From: Numida meleagris
Taxonomy: Eukaryota; Chordata; Aves; Galliformes; Numididae
Length of the DNA: 64,000 bases
Reading direction: 5' to 3'
Assembly: GCF_002078875.1 (NCBI RefSeq)
Contig: NC_034412.1
Span: forward strand, 28,551,458 to 28,615,457
Shown here: positions 52,501-64,000 of the stretch, one piece after another
How positions within the stretch are numbered: position 1 is the stretch's first letter
Layout: every line of letters starts with the position of its first letter
Program-made: the position numbers and the translations under genes
Notes under the pieces: generated by a model
What the model saw: only the letters and a program-made list of their open reading frames with translations
Told to the model about the DNA's origin: nothing
Database searches by the model: none

Positions 52501-54207
52501 ATATTTTTCCTGGAAACAGAGCAAGTCTTTATTTTAATCCAGTTACTGTACTTGCAAAAATATGTTTGTGGTATAGAAGCTCATTTTGCAACAAAATGAT
52601 CCCTGCAGCAGTGAACTGCAAGCATAAAGCAAAAATGTTGATACAATTAATAAGAACATTACGTAAGTTGCTTAGGCTTCAAGCAATATATTTAGGAGAC
52701 CATTTCCCATAGAGAGAAAACAACTTTCTGTACTCAGTAGCTGTACCAGCTAACATTTCTGCTGCTGCTCAAGGGCTGAGTTTTGTCTTTTGTTAAGTCA
52801 GTAGGAATTGACCGTGAATCCACAGGCAAATCTGTCTTGGAACTCTGTCACATTAGTAGTTTGGATGAGATGGAGTTGACTGCAAGGGAAAAATGAGCTG
52901 TTAGCCATATCTTATCCAAACAAAAACACAGTCATCTTGTAATAAAAAAATGGTTAGTATTGAGCTAATGTATAGATATAATATTTTGGGGGAGAGTGAA
53001 AGCAAATTCTACAGTAACGTGCAACATACAGCTGCCTTCAAAACTGCATTTTAATTTATCAGTAGGAACATGTCTGTGTCAAATTGTCTGCCCAAAATTG
53101 TAATTACCAGCTCAGATTTTGCAGGCACTTGATATGTATTCATTTTTTTTCTCATTTTCTGAAGCACACTGCTTATGCTCTGCACTCATTGCAGAAGACA
53201 GCCTCTCTAACTATGTATACTATTGCCTTCATATGTATATATATGTCAGTGTATGTGTTTACTTCTGCTTTAAAGTGACAGACAACCACATTATCGAGGT
53301 CATTTTCAGGAAACACTTCTGTGTACTCAAGTGTTGAATGTTCACGTTGGTCAGCCCCATGATTATCCTAACTAGATGGACATTCTGTTTATAGGTTAAA
53401 AAAAAACACAAAAACACACCTTTTCAGTTACTTTAAGTCATGCAGTATGGCAGTGGGTTGTTTCTATATTCTATCTGTCAACTAGGATCTCACTTTCCGA
53501 TATGGCAGCATGGTTCTTAGCTTTCAGCAGCAGCTAACGAAATGCTCTGGGCATTTGCCCAGTGCTTAAGATGGATCAAGAAGGAGGAACTGCAAAGTGG
53601 GGCTTGGGGTGGACTCCAAGCATTAGGCACCATGGGAAGGCTATTCCTGTTCTTCAGCCGCTCAGCACTTGAGTACAGAAGGAGTGGGGAAGACTGAAGA
53701 ACATGTTGGGACCAGCTGTAGGAAGACAAGGAATCAGATTAAAGGGGAAAAAAGAAGCAATGCCTTTTGCTGTACAATTGTTGAGTAATTCCTAGAGAAG
53801 CTAACATTCATTACAGCCAATTAAATGGTTTCTGACATGGCTAGTCATTCCTTTTGCACTGCAGAGATGAGTTTTGGTACCATATTCTGAAGCAGATACA
53901 CTCCCTCTTGAGTTAAATTGCTTTTCCAGTTCAGAAAGGGGCAGTGTTGGAGTTTCTCTGTTTCAGAGATCTGTATCTAATCTTCTGTGCTGATCCTCTT
54001 GTTCACACTCAGGACAATATGTAGGTACTATAATAAAAAAAACCAGACTTCATCTATGTACAGAGCTTTTTTTGGATCTTTTAAATACTCAGAAGAGGTC
54101 TTTAACTAATTCCAGGAGTTTTGATCCCCCCTCTTTTGTGGAGAAATTGCCAGATCTCAATCTTTTATTTTTGTATTTCATAAATGAAGACTTGGAGAGA
54201 TTAGTGG

Positions 54208-54235
54208 TTTTTTTTTTTTTTTTTTTTTTTTTTTT
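54208..54235 (+). repeat. Poly(T) tract, 28 bases
   Basis: Twenty-eight consecutive T residues, the longest homopolymer in the window. On the minus strand this would be a poly(A), but no retroposed sequence is recognisable next to it. Confidence 0.95.
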
Positions 54236-57200
54236 CACTGGGCACGCTCATTCTTGAATAGCCTGCAAAAGCTTTTATTACCCTACCAGCCCATCCCAGT
54301 CTTCTTTGCCAAGAGCGCACATTGTGTAGTCAGACTTCTGTGCACCAGCAGTCTGGAACAGGACATCACCTTCAGCTTGTTTGAGACACAAGCCTGTTAA
54401 TGGAAACCCCAGCAGTAAAAACTTGAACCCTGACTTCTGAATAATCAGCTAAAGTTTCTTCAGTGTAGGTTTGACCTTTGCTTTCCATCAGTTCAACACA
54501 CACTCCATAAAACAATGACAGATAAGTAACTTTCATCTTAAAGCCACACTTATCTCCATGAAACAATATTGCTGTGTAGCATCTCCCCTTTATATCCAGT
54601 ATTATTATTATAACTATTATTTTTCAAATAAAGCTTCCAGAGCTTGTAAGGTTGTCCCTGGTTTTGCTGGCTATATTTAGAATGTTCCTATTATGTTCTT
54701 TCTTTTATTTTTCTGTTTGTTTATGCTGGCTGGAAAAAAAAGTTGAAAATTTTCATCTCAGGTTGAAGCATAATTTGGTATGATTGCTCAGCTTCTGATC
54801 TCACTACCAAGAATGTCTTGTTTTAGGAGCTGATAAAAAATATTTGGCTCTGTTTCACCTCAGTCACTCTTGGCAGTTCTTCATCTGCTCTTCTGGAGTT
54901 TCCATCTGCTCCTTTATTCTGCTGTTTCTTCTTTAGAGCCTAGCTCTGTACCAACAATTTCAAGGGATTGAAAAACTCACTGATTTTCTGAGGCTGCTGG
55001 AGCCGATGCAGATGGTATTCTGCATCAGAATCTTCCAGTCGTTTATCTCGTTGCTGCAATGGAGAATATGGCAGTTCTTTGTGACTGTGAGTATTCATTT
55101 GTTCTTCCGCCCTCACAGGTGTCCAGCAATTGAGTCTGGCACTGTATACATTGCTTAAAAAAAAACCTCACAGAACAGATCTATAAAACTAAATATGTCA
55201 CAAGGACTGAGGAAAAATTATTTTTCTGCTGAACTTTTCAAATGCAGGCCCTTTTATTACAGAACAAAGCTTATGAATGTGTGAAATTGGATTTGTTTAA
55301 AAAAAACACAAAACAAGAAAAAACCTATTGCTATACTCTTTCTTCAGCAATTTACTGTGTTATTTGAGTACTTTTTTCCCCCCAGTTTTCACAACTCATA
55401 ATAGTGATTATTGGTGCTGAATAATCATTTGGTCTCTACTAGTTAGAGTGTCAGCTCATGGTGTAATATGGAAAAAAAAATTCACACATGCATGACCGTG
55501 TCTGCTTACTTCCATATTTCACTTTCAAATCTACTTTCCTTTTCACATCTTTTTTTACCTTGCAATTTTTACTGAAATCACAATCAAATTAAAGCTTCCT
55601 TTATCATCTAGCTGTTGAAAATGTAGTAGTTGTGTGGTGTTTGTATATTGATAAGCATTTATCAAAGTGAAAATCATGTATTTGTTACTTGTAGGAGACA
55701 GCCTGTCTGACTAAATGCAAAACTTAACTATAAGGTTAACAAAAGAAGGAAGAAAGTGGTGAACAGATGCAGAATAAATTGATCCATGCATCACTTTTCT
55801 TGGAATTTTTTCACCTGCTATTGTGGTGTACATTTTGCTATACTGAGAATTTACTTAACTTTGAGGCGGAAAAAGATGTAATAATCCACTGCCTCATACA
55901 TCATGGCCCAGCAGAGTACAGAGACCCACAGGCCAGTACAGTCTCCTCTTTTTCTGTACCTTTCTGCCTAAATATTCCTTATACCTTAATTCTCTTTTGG
56001 AGCGGAAGAAGAGATTTGGTGTATGGAAGTTGTCTGAGATTCTGCTTCTGTCATGTTTTCCCAAAATAGAATGGAAAAATTGGTTCTTACTTTATTAGAG
56101 TGATAATGTGTTTTCAGATTTTAAGTCCCAAGCATTTAATATAAAATGGACTACAGCTGATGAACCCTCATCACAACAATTAATTACATGCCCATGCTGC
56201 ATCTACTATTTAGGCCATGCCCTAAAGACAATATTGCAGGCCAATGCAGTGCTTACCATCCCTGCCACCAGGAGGTCCTGAAGTACCACTGCCTGCCAAT
56301 GCCACAGCTAGTTAAGGCTGGCGGATGGATGGTGTGCTGTCTGCATTGCCATCAGCAACTTCTATCAGGTAAGGAAACCAACAGGAAAGCAGATTTCCCA
56401 AGCTGTTATCTGGAAGGAATGAGTGAAATTAGATTCATTTCCTCCCTTCGTTTTAGAGAAAGTGTGGAAATGACAGATCTTTTGGAATTTCTGGGGACAA
56501 GAACTATTGCCAAGTAAGGAAGACAATTTTGTAGAAGGCACTTCTAAGCTGACTGGCTTGTGTTACAGCTTAATGTGGTAAAACTATGGGGAAGCAGAGC
56601 TTTGGTCAGAAGTCCATTTACTACTTTATTTTTACTTTTTGTTTAACAGCTTGGTGCGTATTTGCTATTGGCTTCTCTATAGCCAGAATTTGTCCTTTGA
56701 CTTTTTTGTTTTACTTATAACTAATGAATCATTGTCCTAAATACTTTTGTTCTGACTCAGTGTGAAAGTTTATGGTAGGCAGTATCAGCATTTGTAATAT
56801 ATTGGGTGTCACTGGATTGCAGTGAAAATTGTTATAGGCATGCATATATAGCACTGCCTAAAATACATTGTTTTGTATGTGGCAAAATATCAGTGGAGAT
56901 GTTTTTTTTTTCTTGTTTTTTTTTTTGTCATTGTGACTGACTTTTCAGTTGAACAGTAACTGTTTATAAATTCACAATTACATTTGCCTCAAGTTCAAGA
57001 AATTTGATACAGCAGGTAAAATAAAAAATAAAAAAAATGAAAAGATGCCTGCGGGGATAAATTTTAAAGGCTCACAGAGAGAAAAATATCCTATCTGTGG
57101 CTCTTAGTGGTGTGGAGTACTTACTGTAGTCTTTGTCATTTATTCTCTTATGCACTCTGATGTAGTGATAAAAATACAACCTCTTTAAAATAATTTTGTT

Positions 57201-58333
57201 TCTGGGGTACCTGAAGAGTTCAAATGAAATGAGTCTTACACTCTATATAAAAAATCATCTCCTGAAAATTTGGTGGGGCAAATGCTTTATTTGAATGGGT
57301 GAAAGTTTGTTTTGGAAGATCATTTGCTGTTATTATTCAGTCCATGTGCTGGTGTGTTGCTGATGACAAAAAGTGGAAATTCTGATGAATGCAAAATATT
57401 TCTTTCACTGTGTTAGGATCTTGAAGACCCAGCCCTTTAAACATAGGGGTTTTTACAGTTCTTGTGGCAGTATTCCAGCACTGGCTCTAGGTGGGAAACA
57501 AAGCTCCTATGAAAGATGACAAAGTTACTGCATACTTGATTCCAAAAATCTTCACTTTGTTGTTCTTCAAAAATACAGCATATACACCGATGCTCTTTCT
57601 AATGCTCAGGTGTTTGATACAGGGCAGAGCTATGTTACAGCATTCATGTTGGTCTTATGGGTGAGTGCAGTAGTTGGAAGGAAAAAAAAAACAGGAAAAA
57701 ACCCCATGAAGTCTTTCAGTGAGGAAGTGGTATGTTTCTGTAAAACTCATGTTAATAACAGCTCTTTAGCTAGTTTCATGGAGGGCAAGGAGCTCACACA
57801 CCAGTACTCTGGTCTTCTGCTTTTATATTTGCCTCTTTAGAAAGACATGCAACATGAATTATGGAGGAGTGTTTGGATTTTTCTTTTTTTTTTTTTTAAA
57901 TATTTTCATAACTGTGATATTTATCCAGTATACCTGAAGCTACTCCCTGAGGAGCATGGATGTCCCTTCCTCCCAGTTTGTCCAAACAAACTGTCTTCCC
58001 TAGCTTTGAACTCCAAGGGAGAAGCAGCTTTGCACAACAAGAAGCCTCCTAACCACATGCAGGCACAAAATATTGTCACAAAAGAAAACAACATGCCACA
58101 TGTGTGAAAGCAAGACAATCTGTTACTGGCTAGGCTCTTGGCCTGTTTAGTGCATGATGTGTGCTTATCTATGAAGTGCCTTGCCCATGTATGGCAGCGG
58201 ATCAGGTCAAATAAATAAATATCAGTCCAAACCCAGAGTACTTTACTCTGGCAGTAAATTAAAGTAAATGAGAGTTTGCTTATGTAAAAAGCTGAACAAG
58301 TATGTCAGACTTAGATATAAGGGGATGGAAAAT

Positions 58334-58363
58334 ACTTCATCCAAATACACTTCATCCAAATAC
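58334..58363 (+). repeat. Exact 15-bp tandem duplication
   Basis: acttcatccaaatac occurs twice head to tail at 58,334-58,348 and 58,349-58,363 with no mismatch. It is probably young, since both copies are identical in otherwise unconstrained intron. Confidence 0.9.
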
Positions 58364-58514
58364 TTATGCTGAAGAGCTGTAGGCTGATGCCAAACCCTGG
58401 ATCAAAGCGAAGGCCCATGACCATAGCCAGCACTGGGGACAAGTGTAGGGTTCACAGAGAGACAAAAATGATTGGGGTTTCTTCCATCCACCAAAATGAC
58501 ACAAGGCTTGTGTG

Positions 58515-58533
58515 TCACCTGCAGTGCAGGTGA
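58515..58533. repeat. 9-bp-arm palindrome with paired E-boxes
   Basis: tcacctgca and tgcaggtga flank a single g. Each arm holds CACCTG/CAGGTG, the E-box bound by ZEB/Snail and E-protein factors. It is a candidate intronic regulatory site only. Confidence 0.6.
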
Positions 58534-59827
58534 TGAGACTTGTACTGATTTTTTTTCATTATTTTTGCAGTAGTTGTTGATAGGCTGGTGGTAGGAAGGA
58601 GATGTCCTAGCCTCAGCAGGAAGGGGCTGGTAGCATGAGGGTCCTGAGCTCTCCAGTCACTGAACCTGCAGGTTTGGTCCAGTGAGGAATCATGTAGAAA
58701 AATGCACTATCTTAGGAAAAATGGTATCAAATCTTTTGTTGTGTCTGGATTGGTGAATGTACCTAAAATGTCCTTGAATATTGAGGCCAACTGTTGTGCG
58801 ATGATCACTGTCTTTTCTGGTTCATTTACTTTTCCTCCAGCAGTGGTGTCTGTAACTGAACTGCCTGTGAGTTGTTTTTAACTGCCCTGTCCTCCCTGGA
58901 GGTTGCCTGGGGACAGCACCGGTCAGAATAGGCCGATTTCACACCTGGTATCTTTCCAGTAGTTTGGTAGTAGACCTTCCATCACCTGAGACTCTTCCAG
59001 GTGTTAATTTACAAATCTGGATATAATTTGCACATATTTAGAGGTGTATTGAGTTTTCTTGATCTGTAATTTAGATTGATGTTGTTCAAGTGTTCCATGT
59101 AGCTTCATTTTCTGCTAGTTGGCTGCATCTTCCCTTCTCAGGCAGGTCAATTTCAGAAAAAAAATGAATGAGGCAAATAATGCACACGAAACACTCTATA
59201 TGTGTTATTTCTGAGTGCTTTAGAAGGAAAATGAGTTTTTGTTTTTGCTTAGGTTTTTTTTCCCTTCAATTTCCATTTTTCAGAAATAATAATAATGTAC
59301 ACTAGAGGAAATCGTGTTTTGTCTATGAAAATCTCTGCTGGAAAATGTGAAGAAGAGGCTTATGAGGCCGGAATATACTTTGTTAATAACTGGAATAATC
59401 CGACATAGCAAAAAGAATTGGGATTTTTGCTCATCTAACTTGTGCAGGTGCTCAACTGTATTTTGTGTCTTCTTACTTTTAGCCCAGAGTCCTGTTTTTT
59501 GGATGAGGAAAGGAGTTTTCACTCCAGTGCTAGGGTATCTAGATAGCTGTTACTGATTATAAAGCAAAGAAAGAGATCTGAAAGAAAAAAAGCAAATGTG
59601 GTATAGAAGAAATCTAAGAGAGAATAGACAGAGATGAAAGGTATAAAACAGTAGAAAAATGAGAAAAAAAAATCTCTCTTTATTGATGTTTATTGATCAG
59701 GAGGTGAAAATGAAAGTAAGGAAAAGAAAAAAAAAAAGCTTGCTATGCTGATTGCTGGTACATAAAGTTTACTTTCACAAAGATGTTCTCGTGCAAGTAA
59801 AATCCTTTTTGCTGAGTGCAAATTTGG

Positions 59828-59850
59828 CAAAATTTACTTAGTAAATTTTG
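59828..59850. repeat. 10-bp-arm AT-rich stem-loop
   Basis: caaaatttac (59,828-59,837) and gtaaattttg (59,841-59,850) are exact reverse complements around tta. It lies about 200 bp before the palindrome cluster at 60,054. Confidence 0.75.
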
Positions 59851-60041
59851 GGGCTGAGTAATGCCTTTATTTTTTCTTTGCATCCTTGTGTGATGCATGC
59901 CTAGCTTTAAACAAAAAATATTAGTTTATCTAGCCATGTCTTGCCTAAGTTACAACATGGTAATTCAGTGTGATGGTAAGAAGGATTTCCGTTTCTTCTG
60001 ATTGTGAATGCAGAATGCTTGCCAGTCTTTTCTTCTTTGTT

Positions 60042-60049
60042 ATGCAAAT
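60042..60049 (+). promoter_or_regulatory. Octamer motif ATGCAAAT
   Basis: An exact ATGCAAAT, the POU-domain (OCT) consensus, lies five bases before a 24-bp perfect palindrome centred on the E-box CAGCTG. An octamer next to an E-box is a common enhancer arrangement, but a regulatory role here is inference. Confidence 0.35.
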
Positions 60050-60053
60050 GCAA

Positions 60054-60077
60054 CTATCCTAACAGCTGTTAGGATAG
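60054..60077. repeat. Perfect 24-bp palindrome centred on CAGCTG
   Basis: ctatcctaacag (60,054-60,065) is followed directly by its exact reverse complement ctgttaggatag (60,066-60,077) with no spacer. The centre is the E-box CAGCTG. Chance occurrence of a spacerless 24-bp palindrome in 64 kb is unlikely (about 64,000/4^12, roughly 0.004 for uniform bases). Confidence 0.9.
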
Positions 60078-60105
60078 GGAAAACGGGTTGAGGGAGTAAT
60101 CAAAG

Positions 60106-60229
60106 CCTTGTGTACCCAAACTGCAGCTCAGTTTGGGTGCGTGGTCCCTAAAGCATTCTTCTGTCAGGATCCCTGAAGCATGCACCTCTTCAAGGGTCTG
60201 CAGTGACACAAAGGCCTGGGTACACAAGG
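60106..60229. repeat. Nested inverted-repeat element, 124 bp
   Basis: The outer arms ccttgtgtaccca (60,106-60,118) and tgggtacacaagg (60,217-60,229) are exact 13-bp reverse complements. Overlapping the left arm is an inner hairpin, acccaaactg/cagtttgggt (60,114-60,123 and 60,129-60,138), with a 5-nt loop. A third small stem is tcagg/cctga around atc (near 60,167-60,179). The arrangement could be a small fold-back element or a structured transcript. No known RNA family is recognised. Confidence 0.7.
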
Positions 60230-62490
60230 GAGGTATAGTGATTAAATTAAGTATGTTTAGTGATCACTTTAGTTAAGTCGAGGCCTTTCCTCCTTTAGAT
60301 ATTCCTGCTTCCGTTTAAGACCACTTTATACTAATCTCTTGAAGTTAAATCAATATGGACTCTTCTTAAAGCAAAAAAAAAAGCTCAAGTAAACTTGGTG
60401 CGTAATCAGCATTAATTAGTCAAATCAGTTGCTAAAACAAACCTCTCAGATAAAATTCAAGGTGCTTGTATAAAGTTTACTCTCAGTGCTTTACTGGAGA
60501 CTCAGTAGGAACTTAAGATCAGTTTGTTAATTTTACTTCGGTTGCACAACTAAGAATAGATTTGGCAAGACAAAAAAAAAAAAAAAAGGATGGTTATCCC
60601 ACCTCTCCCTCACCTGCTACTGGTGTCCAATGCTGCGTCAGCTTTTGTGCAGGTATGCTCTGGGGGCGTGTGGTGAAGATGTCTGGAAGACAAAGTGACT
60701 TCTAAGTTAATAAAGTGGAGAGTAAATGGGTTACCACTTAGTAGCCACAGCTCAGGAGTAAAAAAGTCTAAAATCAAATTCTAATTCATTTTAGCCTGCT
60801 TGGTTTGGAAATATCTTTCTTTGCACTCATGTGAAGCACTAGGTCAGTATACTGAAATCACACTGATATCATACACAGAATGCTTTTCTGATGGGGAAGA
60901 TTTTTCTTCTAGAAGTATTTGTCAAGAAATGCATTCGTTTCTGTCTGCCTAGTTAAATATAAAGTAGCTCTTACTAAGTATTAATGAATAATTGCATTAC
61001 TTTCATATATGATTTACTGCAAACATTTACTTTTATGACTTTTTAAATGTTGTAGCATATGAACAATAAAATAGATAAAATACACTGTTAGGTGATGGTA
61101 TGATTTGTGAGATAGAGATCTTGAGTGCAAGTTAAAATACTCAAGCAGATCCCTACCTACCATTTAACATGGAGTTTTTTCGAAGATAAACCAAGAGAAA
61201 GACAGGCTGAGTGCTCCCATTCGCAGAGTAGGGAAAGGCTGACACAGATAGCAGCTCTAATGAAATTTAAATTAGTTCAGTATTAGATAGAATTAAAGCG
61301 TGCTTTGTAAAGAGTGCTTCTCAAAATGGGAATATTTTCAAAGCATGCTTACTTAAACACTGATCTGAGCTTCTGTCTAGGTGTCTGATTGCTATCAGCT
61401 GTGTTTCTGTGTTTGGAATAAGAGGAAACCTGAACAAGGCCGTGTGTGAAATGGTAATGAGTCTGAATTGGTTATATCTGGTTAGAGAAGGATCTCAAAA
61501 AGCAGCTGAAGTATTTCATTATGAAAACACCTCACACTGTAAAAATTGTAACTGCAAGCTTCAAGTTAAATCTGTTACTCTGTAAACATTAGAGATAGGT
61601 GCAATTCTTTAACTTACATGGGAGCTCTCAGTAAGCTGCTTAGTTTTTAGAGTGAAGACTCTTGTTTGTCAAACACTACTTGATCCAGTTTAACCAACAA
61701 AGAGGAAGTCTTTGCTGTGACTAAGGGGCTGGTGAGGTAAGAGGTTCTAAAAATTCCCATTTCATTATGTTACTGAGTTCAAAAACACTTTACTTTTGAA
61801 GTTTGTTCTGAAACAGGAAAAATACATGCTTGCATTTGCAACTTTCAGTGTTCTCCCACTTGGTCTGCAGCTGATATCACAACATCTGGGTGGCTAAGGT
61901 GGGCCTGGTGAGGGCTGCAGTGCAGTAGGAGCCACAGCACAGTTCCTCTGACTTACTGAGCACTTCTATTGAAGATAAGCAGATTTTTGTCCTGTGAGCA
62001 CTTAGCCTAAGTCAATAGATAGAACTTGTGTTGACATTCTTGGGCAGCTCCACTGAATGTTCTTGTAACTAAATGCTTGCAAGATCAAATTTTATCTTGA
62101 TATGGTGGCAGAATCTACAGTGTTGGATTCAAACAGAGATCGTACATTGTGCTCTGCATTACACTTTGGAGAACAAGCTTGAAGTTGTCTGTGTTTCAGA
62201 CCCTCCAATTAACAGCTTAAGTAACAAATTTCTGGAGTTAGCGGAGCTGGAAAAAGCTGACTAAAGTTTATTTTATGCCTTATAAATATGTACAGATCAT
62301 CATCTCTACATAGAGGATAAATATGCGTTGAAATTATTTTAATGTATGCAATTTTCACCTTTGTTATCCTATTCTCTGGTCTGAGACTAAGCAATAATCT
62401 GCAATATCAAGTGTCAATAACTTATGTTTCAATTCTTGCTGAGGGTCAGTCTCAGAAGAAAAAAGAAATTGCTGATCAGCTGTGTTGCTT

Positions 62491-62506
62491 CCCCCCCCCC
62501 CCCCCC
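62491..62506 (+). repeat. Poly(C) tract, 16 bases
   Basis: Sixteen consecutive C residues in otherwise AT-rich intron. It can form an i-motif, or a G-quadruplex on the opposite strand, and is a likely site of length variation or sequencing error. Confidence 0.9.
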
Positions 62507-64000
62507 GCATAACTATGAGAATATTCTACTGTCCAGAGAGTAAATGTATTTTACCTTTTGGCAGTGAATGTGGATTAACGCTTCTATGAGTTTTGATTTT
62601 TCTTCACGTAAAATAGTCAAAACTTCTTAGTCTCTTGAATATCAGCTGCCATAGAAGCTGATAGTTGCATTTTGCAGAACAGATTAATTTCCAGGATGGT
62701 TCCTTGATTCATTTTCTTGAAGTCATTTTTCAAAGACCGAATTACAGTAAACTTCCTTCCTTAAAGTAAGGCTTATCCTCTCGACCCTTATCAACACTGA
62801 GTTTGAAATGGTGGAATCCTAGGATCCCTGTTGCCTGATATTTCTGATTTCCAGACCTGATTGCTTGTTGCTTATGACTGTGTTTGGGTTAGAGCCCATC
62901 TTTTTTTCCTCCATTCCTTTCTGTTCCCCCTTTAACTTGCATGATTAAATCTTGAAGACATGGCAAGCTTGTCTTGTGTTTGAAGCTGCCGTTTCTCCCT
63001 GATACATGTATTATTATTTCTTCCCCAGCTCTTTTCTCTCCTATGGCTGTCTCTGCCATGATGTTGCATGTTAATTGCTGGGCAATACAAGTGTCACAGA
63101 AAGGCAGTTGTCTTTCATGACATGCCTTCACCCCTCACTACGCATGCCTTCCTTCCCTTGATGTTAATGGGGCTTAATCACTCCTAACAGAGGAGAAAGA
63201 AACCACATTGATCCTGTGCCACTGCCTCGTCAGCATACCTGACTGGCCTGGGATTTTGTTGCTTGCCCCTGACTGCATGCCTTCTTGTAGACATGTAACT
63301 TAGTGTCAGTTTTGGTCATATTGGGGGTTTGATGCATTTTATGGTGAGCTTCGTGACCATATCTTGTTCTTAGTGTTGACTGCTACGATCTAGGCGCACC
63401 TTTTTTTTTTGCGTGTGGTTGTTTTCTGTGTGTACTTGGTGCGGTATTTATTTATTTACTTACTTGGTTTACTTTTTAATTCTCTGATGCCTGTGGCAGT
63501 AAGGATTCTTTGTTGCTAGAGATTATGCATACTTTCCTGAATTTGGTTTTACTGGATTTTTAAACAGTAGCTCTTCTGTCAGTTATGCATTGGTCTGTTT
63601 GCCTTTCATCTTGACTGTCTCTTTTCAAGGATTTGCAATATGGCCGAGTTAAGGATTCTAACGCTAGATGATAATGGAAAAATACTGTCAAAAAAGTTTG
63701 TTTAAGAGTGCTGATTAAGAAAATGTTTCTAAGTCTGTTGCCTTAAGGCAACGTTTAAAGCGTCTTTATTGCCCTTGTGGTAGAAAATGTAGTTTTAATG
63801 AACTTGGTTTTTATTTGTCAAGCACTAGGTCTCACCTGCTTGATATCCTTAAGGAAAAATGTAGTGATATCCTCATTATTTTTAACAAAATGGATTAATA
63901 AAATGTAAGAGGATCAAGCATTTTATCTTCTGGCCTTTACGCTTAATTTCAGTATATTATTTTGGACCCTGAAAAACTTATATGTTACTTTTTCACGGTC

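Larger units (their letters stand above)
34468..64000 (+). other. TLL1: TLL1 intron 1 (runs past the window end)
   Basis: From the donor to the window end there is no exon that continues the TLL1 frame. I looked for a segment beginning with the conserved AVFWGD-type propeptide text and found none, so intron 1 is at least 29.5 kb, in keeping with the very long first intron of this gene in other vertebrates. The intron holds the tail of the CpG island, one long antisense CR1, simple repeats and several perfect inverted repeats (listed separately). The stretches 35,110-39,280 and 43,530-54,200 show nothing else I can identify. Open frames up to 112 codons outside the CR1 lack recognisable domains. 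Confidence 0.85.

Noticed and set aside
56188..56517. 109-codon Cys/His-containing frame
   Set aside because: The Cys and His spacing does not fit a zinc-finger or other motif. It is a chance frame in intron 1.
59490..59520. gttttttggatgagg as a possible TLL1 exon 2 (V-F-W-x)
   Set aside because: The following codons do not match the GDIALD-type propeptide text and the AG and phase do not fit. Similarity is limited to three residues.
1..64000. CRISPR arrays, operons, bacterial promoters, tRNA or rRNA genes
   Set aside because: The sequence is vertebrate nuclear DNA. No regularly spaced repeats, cloverleaf with A and B boxes, or rRNA segments were seen.

Overview
The window looks like a bird nuclear genome, most likely a galliform such as chicken. 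It is AT-rich vertebrate DNA with very low coding density. Its recognisable interspersed repeats are CR1 LINEs (three copies, two of them ending in the diagnostic CR1 3' region) and one solo retroviral LTR. I see no SINE of mammalian type. The single gene I can support is the first coding exon of a tolloid-family metalloprotease, best matched to TLL1 (tolloid-like 1). It lies inside a strong CpG island and is followed by more than 29 kb of intron 1.

Layout: 1 to about 32,150 is intergenic DNA upstream of TLL1. It has no convincing protein gene and holds a short CR1 3' end (13,691-13,851, minus), a GC-richer block of unknown origin (15,190-15,730), and a CR1 fragment split by a 527-bp solo LTR with a 5-bp target-site duplication (22,811-23,782). 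From about 32,250 to 35,000 is a CpG island holding the candidate promoter, a long GC-rich leader with many upstream ATGs, coding exon 1 (34,311-34,467) and a consensus 5' splice site at 34,468. From 34,468 to 64,000 is intron 1. It contains a long but broken CR1 in antisense orientation (about 39,285-41,570), several perfect palindromes and stem-loops (42,297-42,333; 58,515-58,533; 59,828-59,850; 60,054-60,229), tandem duplications and long homopolymers (T28, C16).

Only exon 1 of TLL1 is visible. It encodes the signal peptide and the start of the propeptide; the astacin protease, CUB and EGF exons must lie beyond 64,000. The other long open frames are chance frames or shadows within the repeats and the CpG island. 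I found no clear new biological system. The observations most worth checking are the dated LTR-in-CR1 insertion, the palindrome cluster in intron 1 near 60.1 kb, the uORF-rich leader, and a coding-like fragment next to an A-rich tail at 26.4-26.6 kb.
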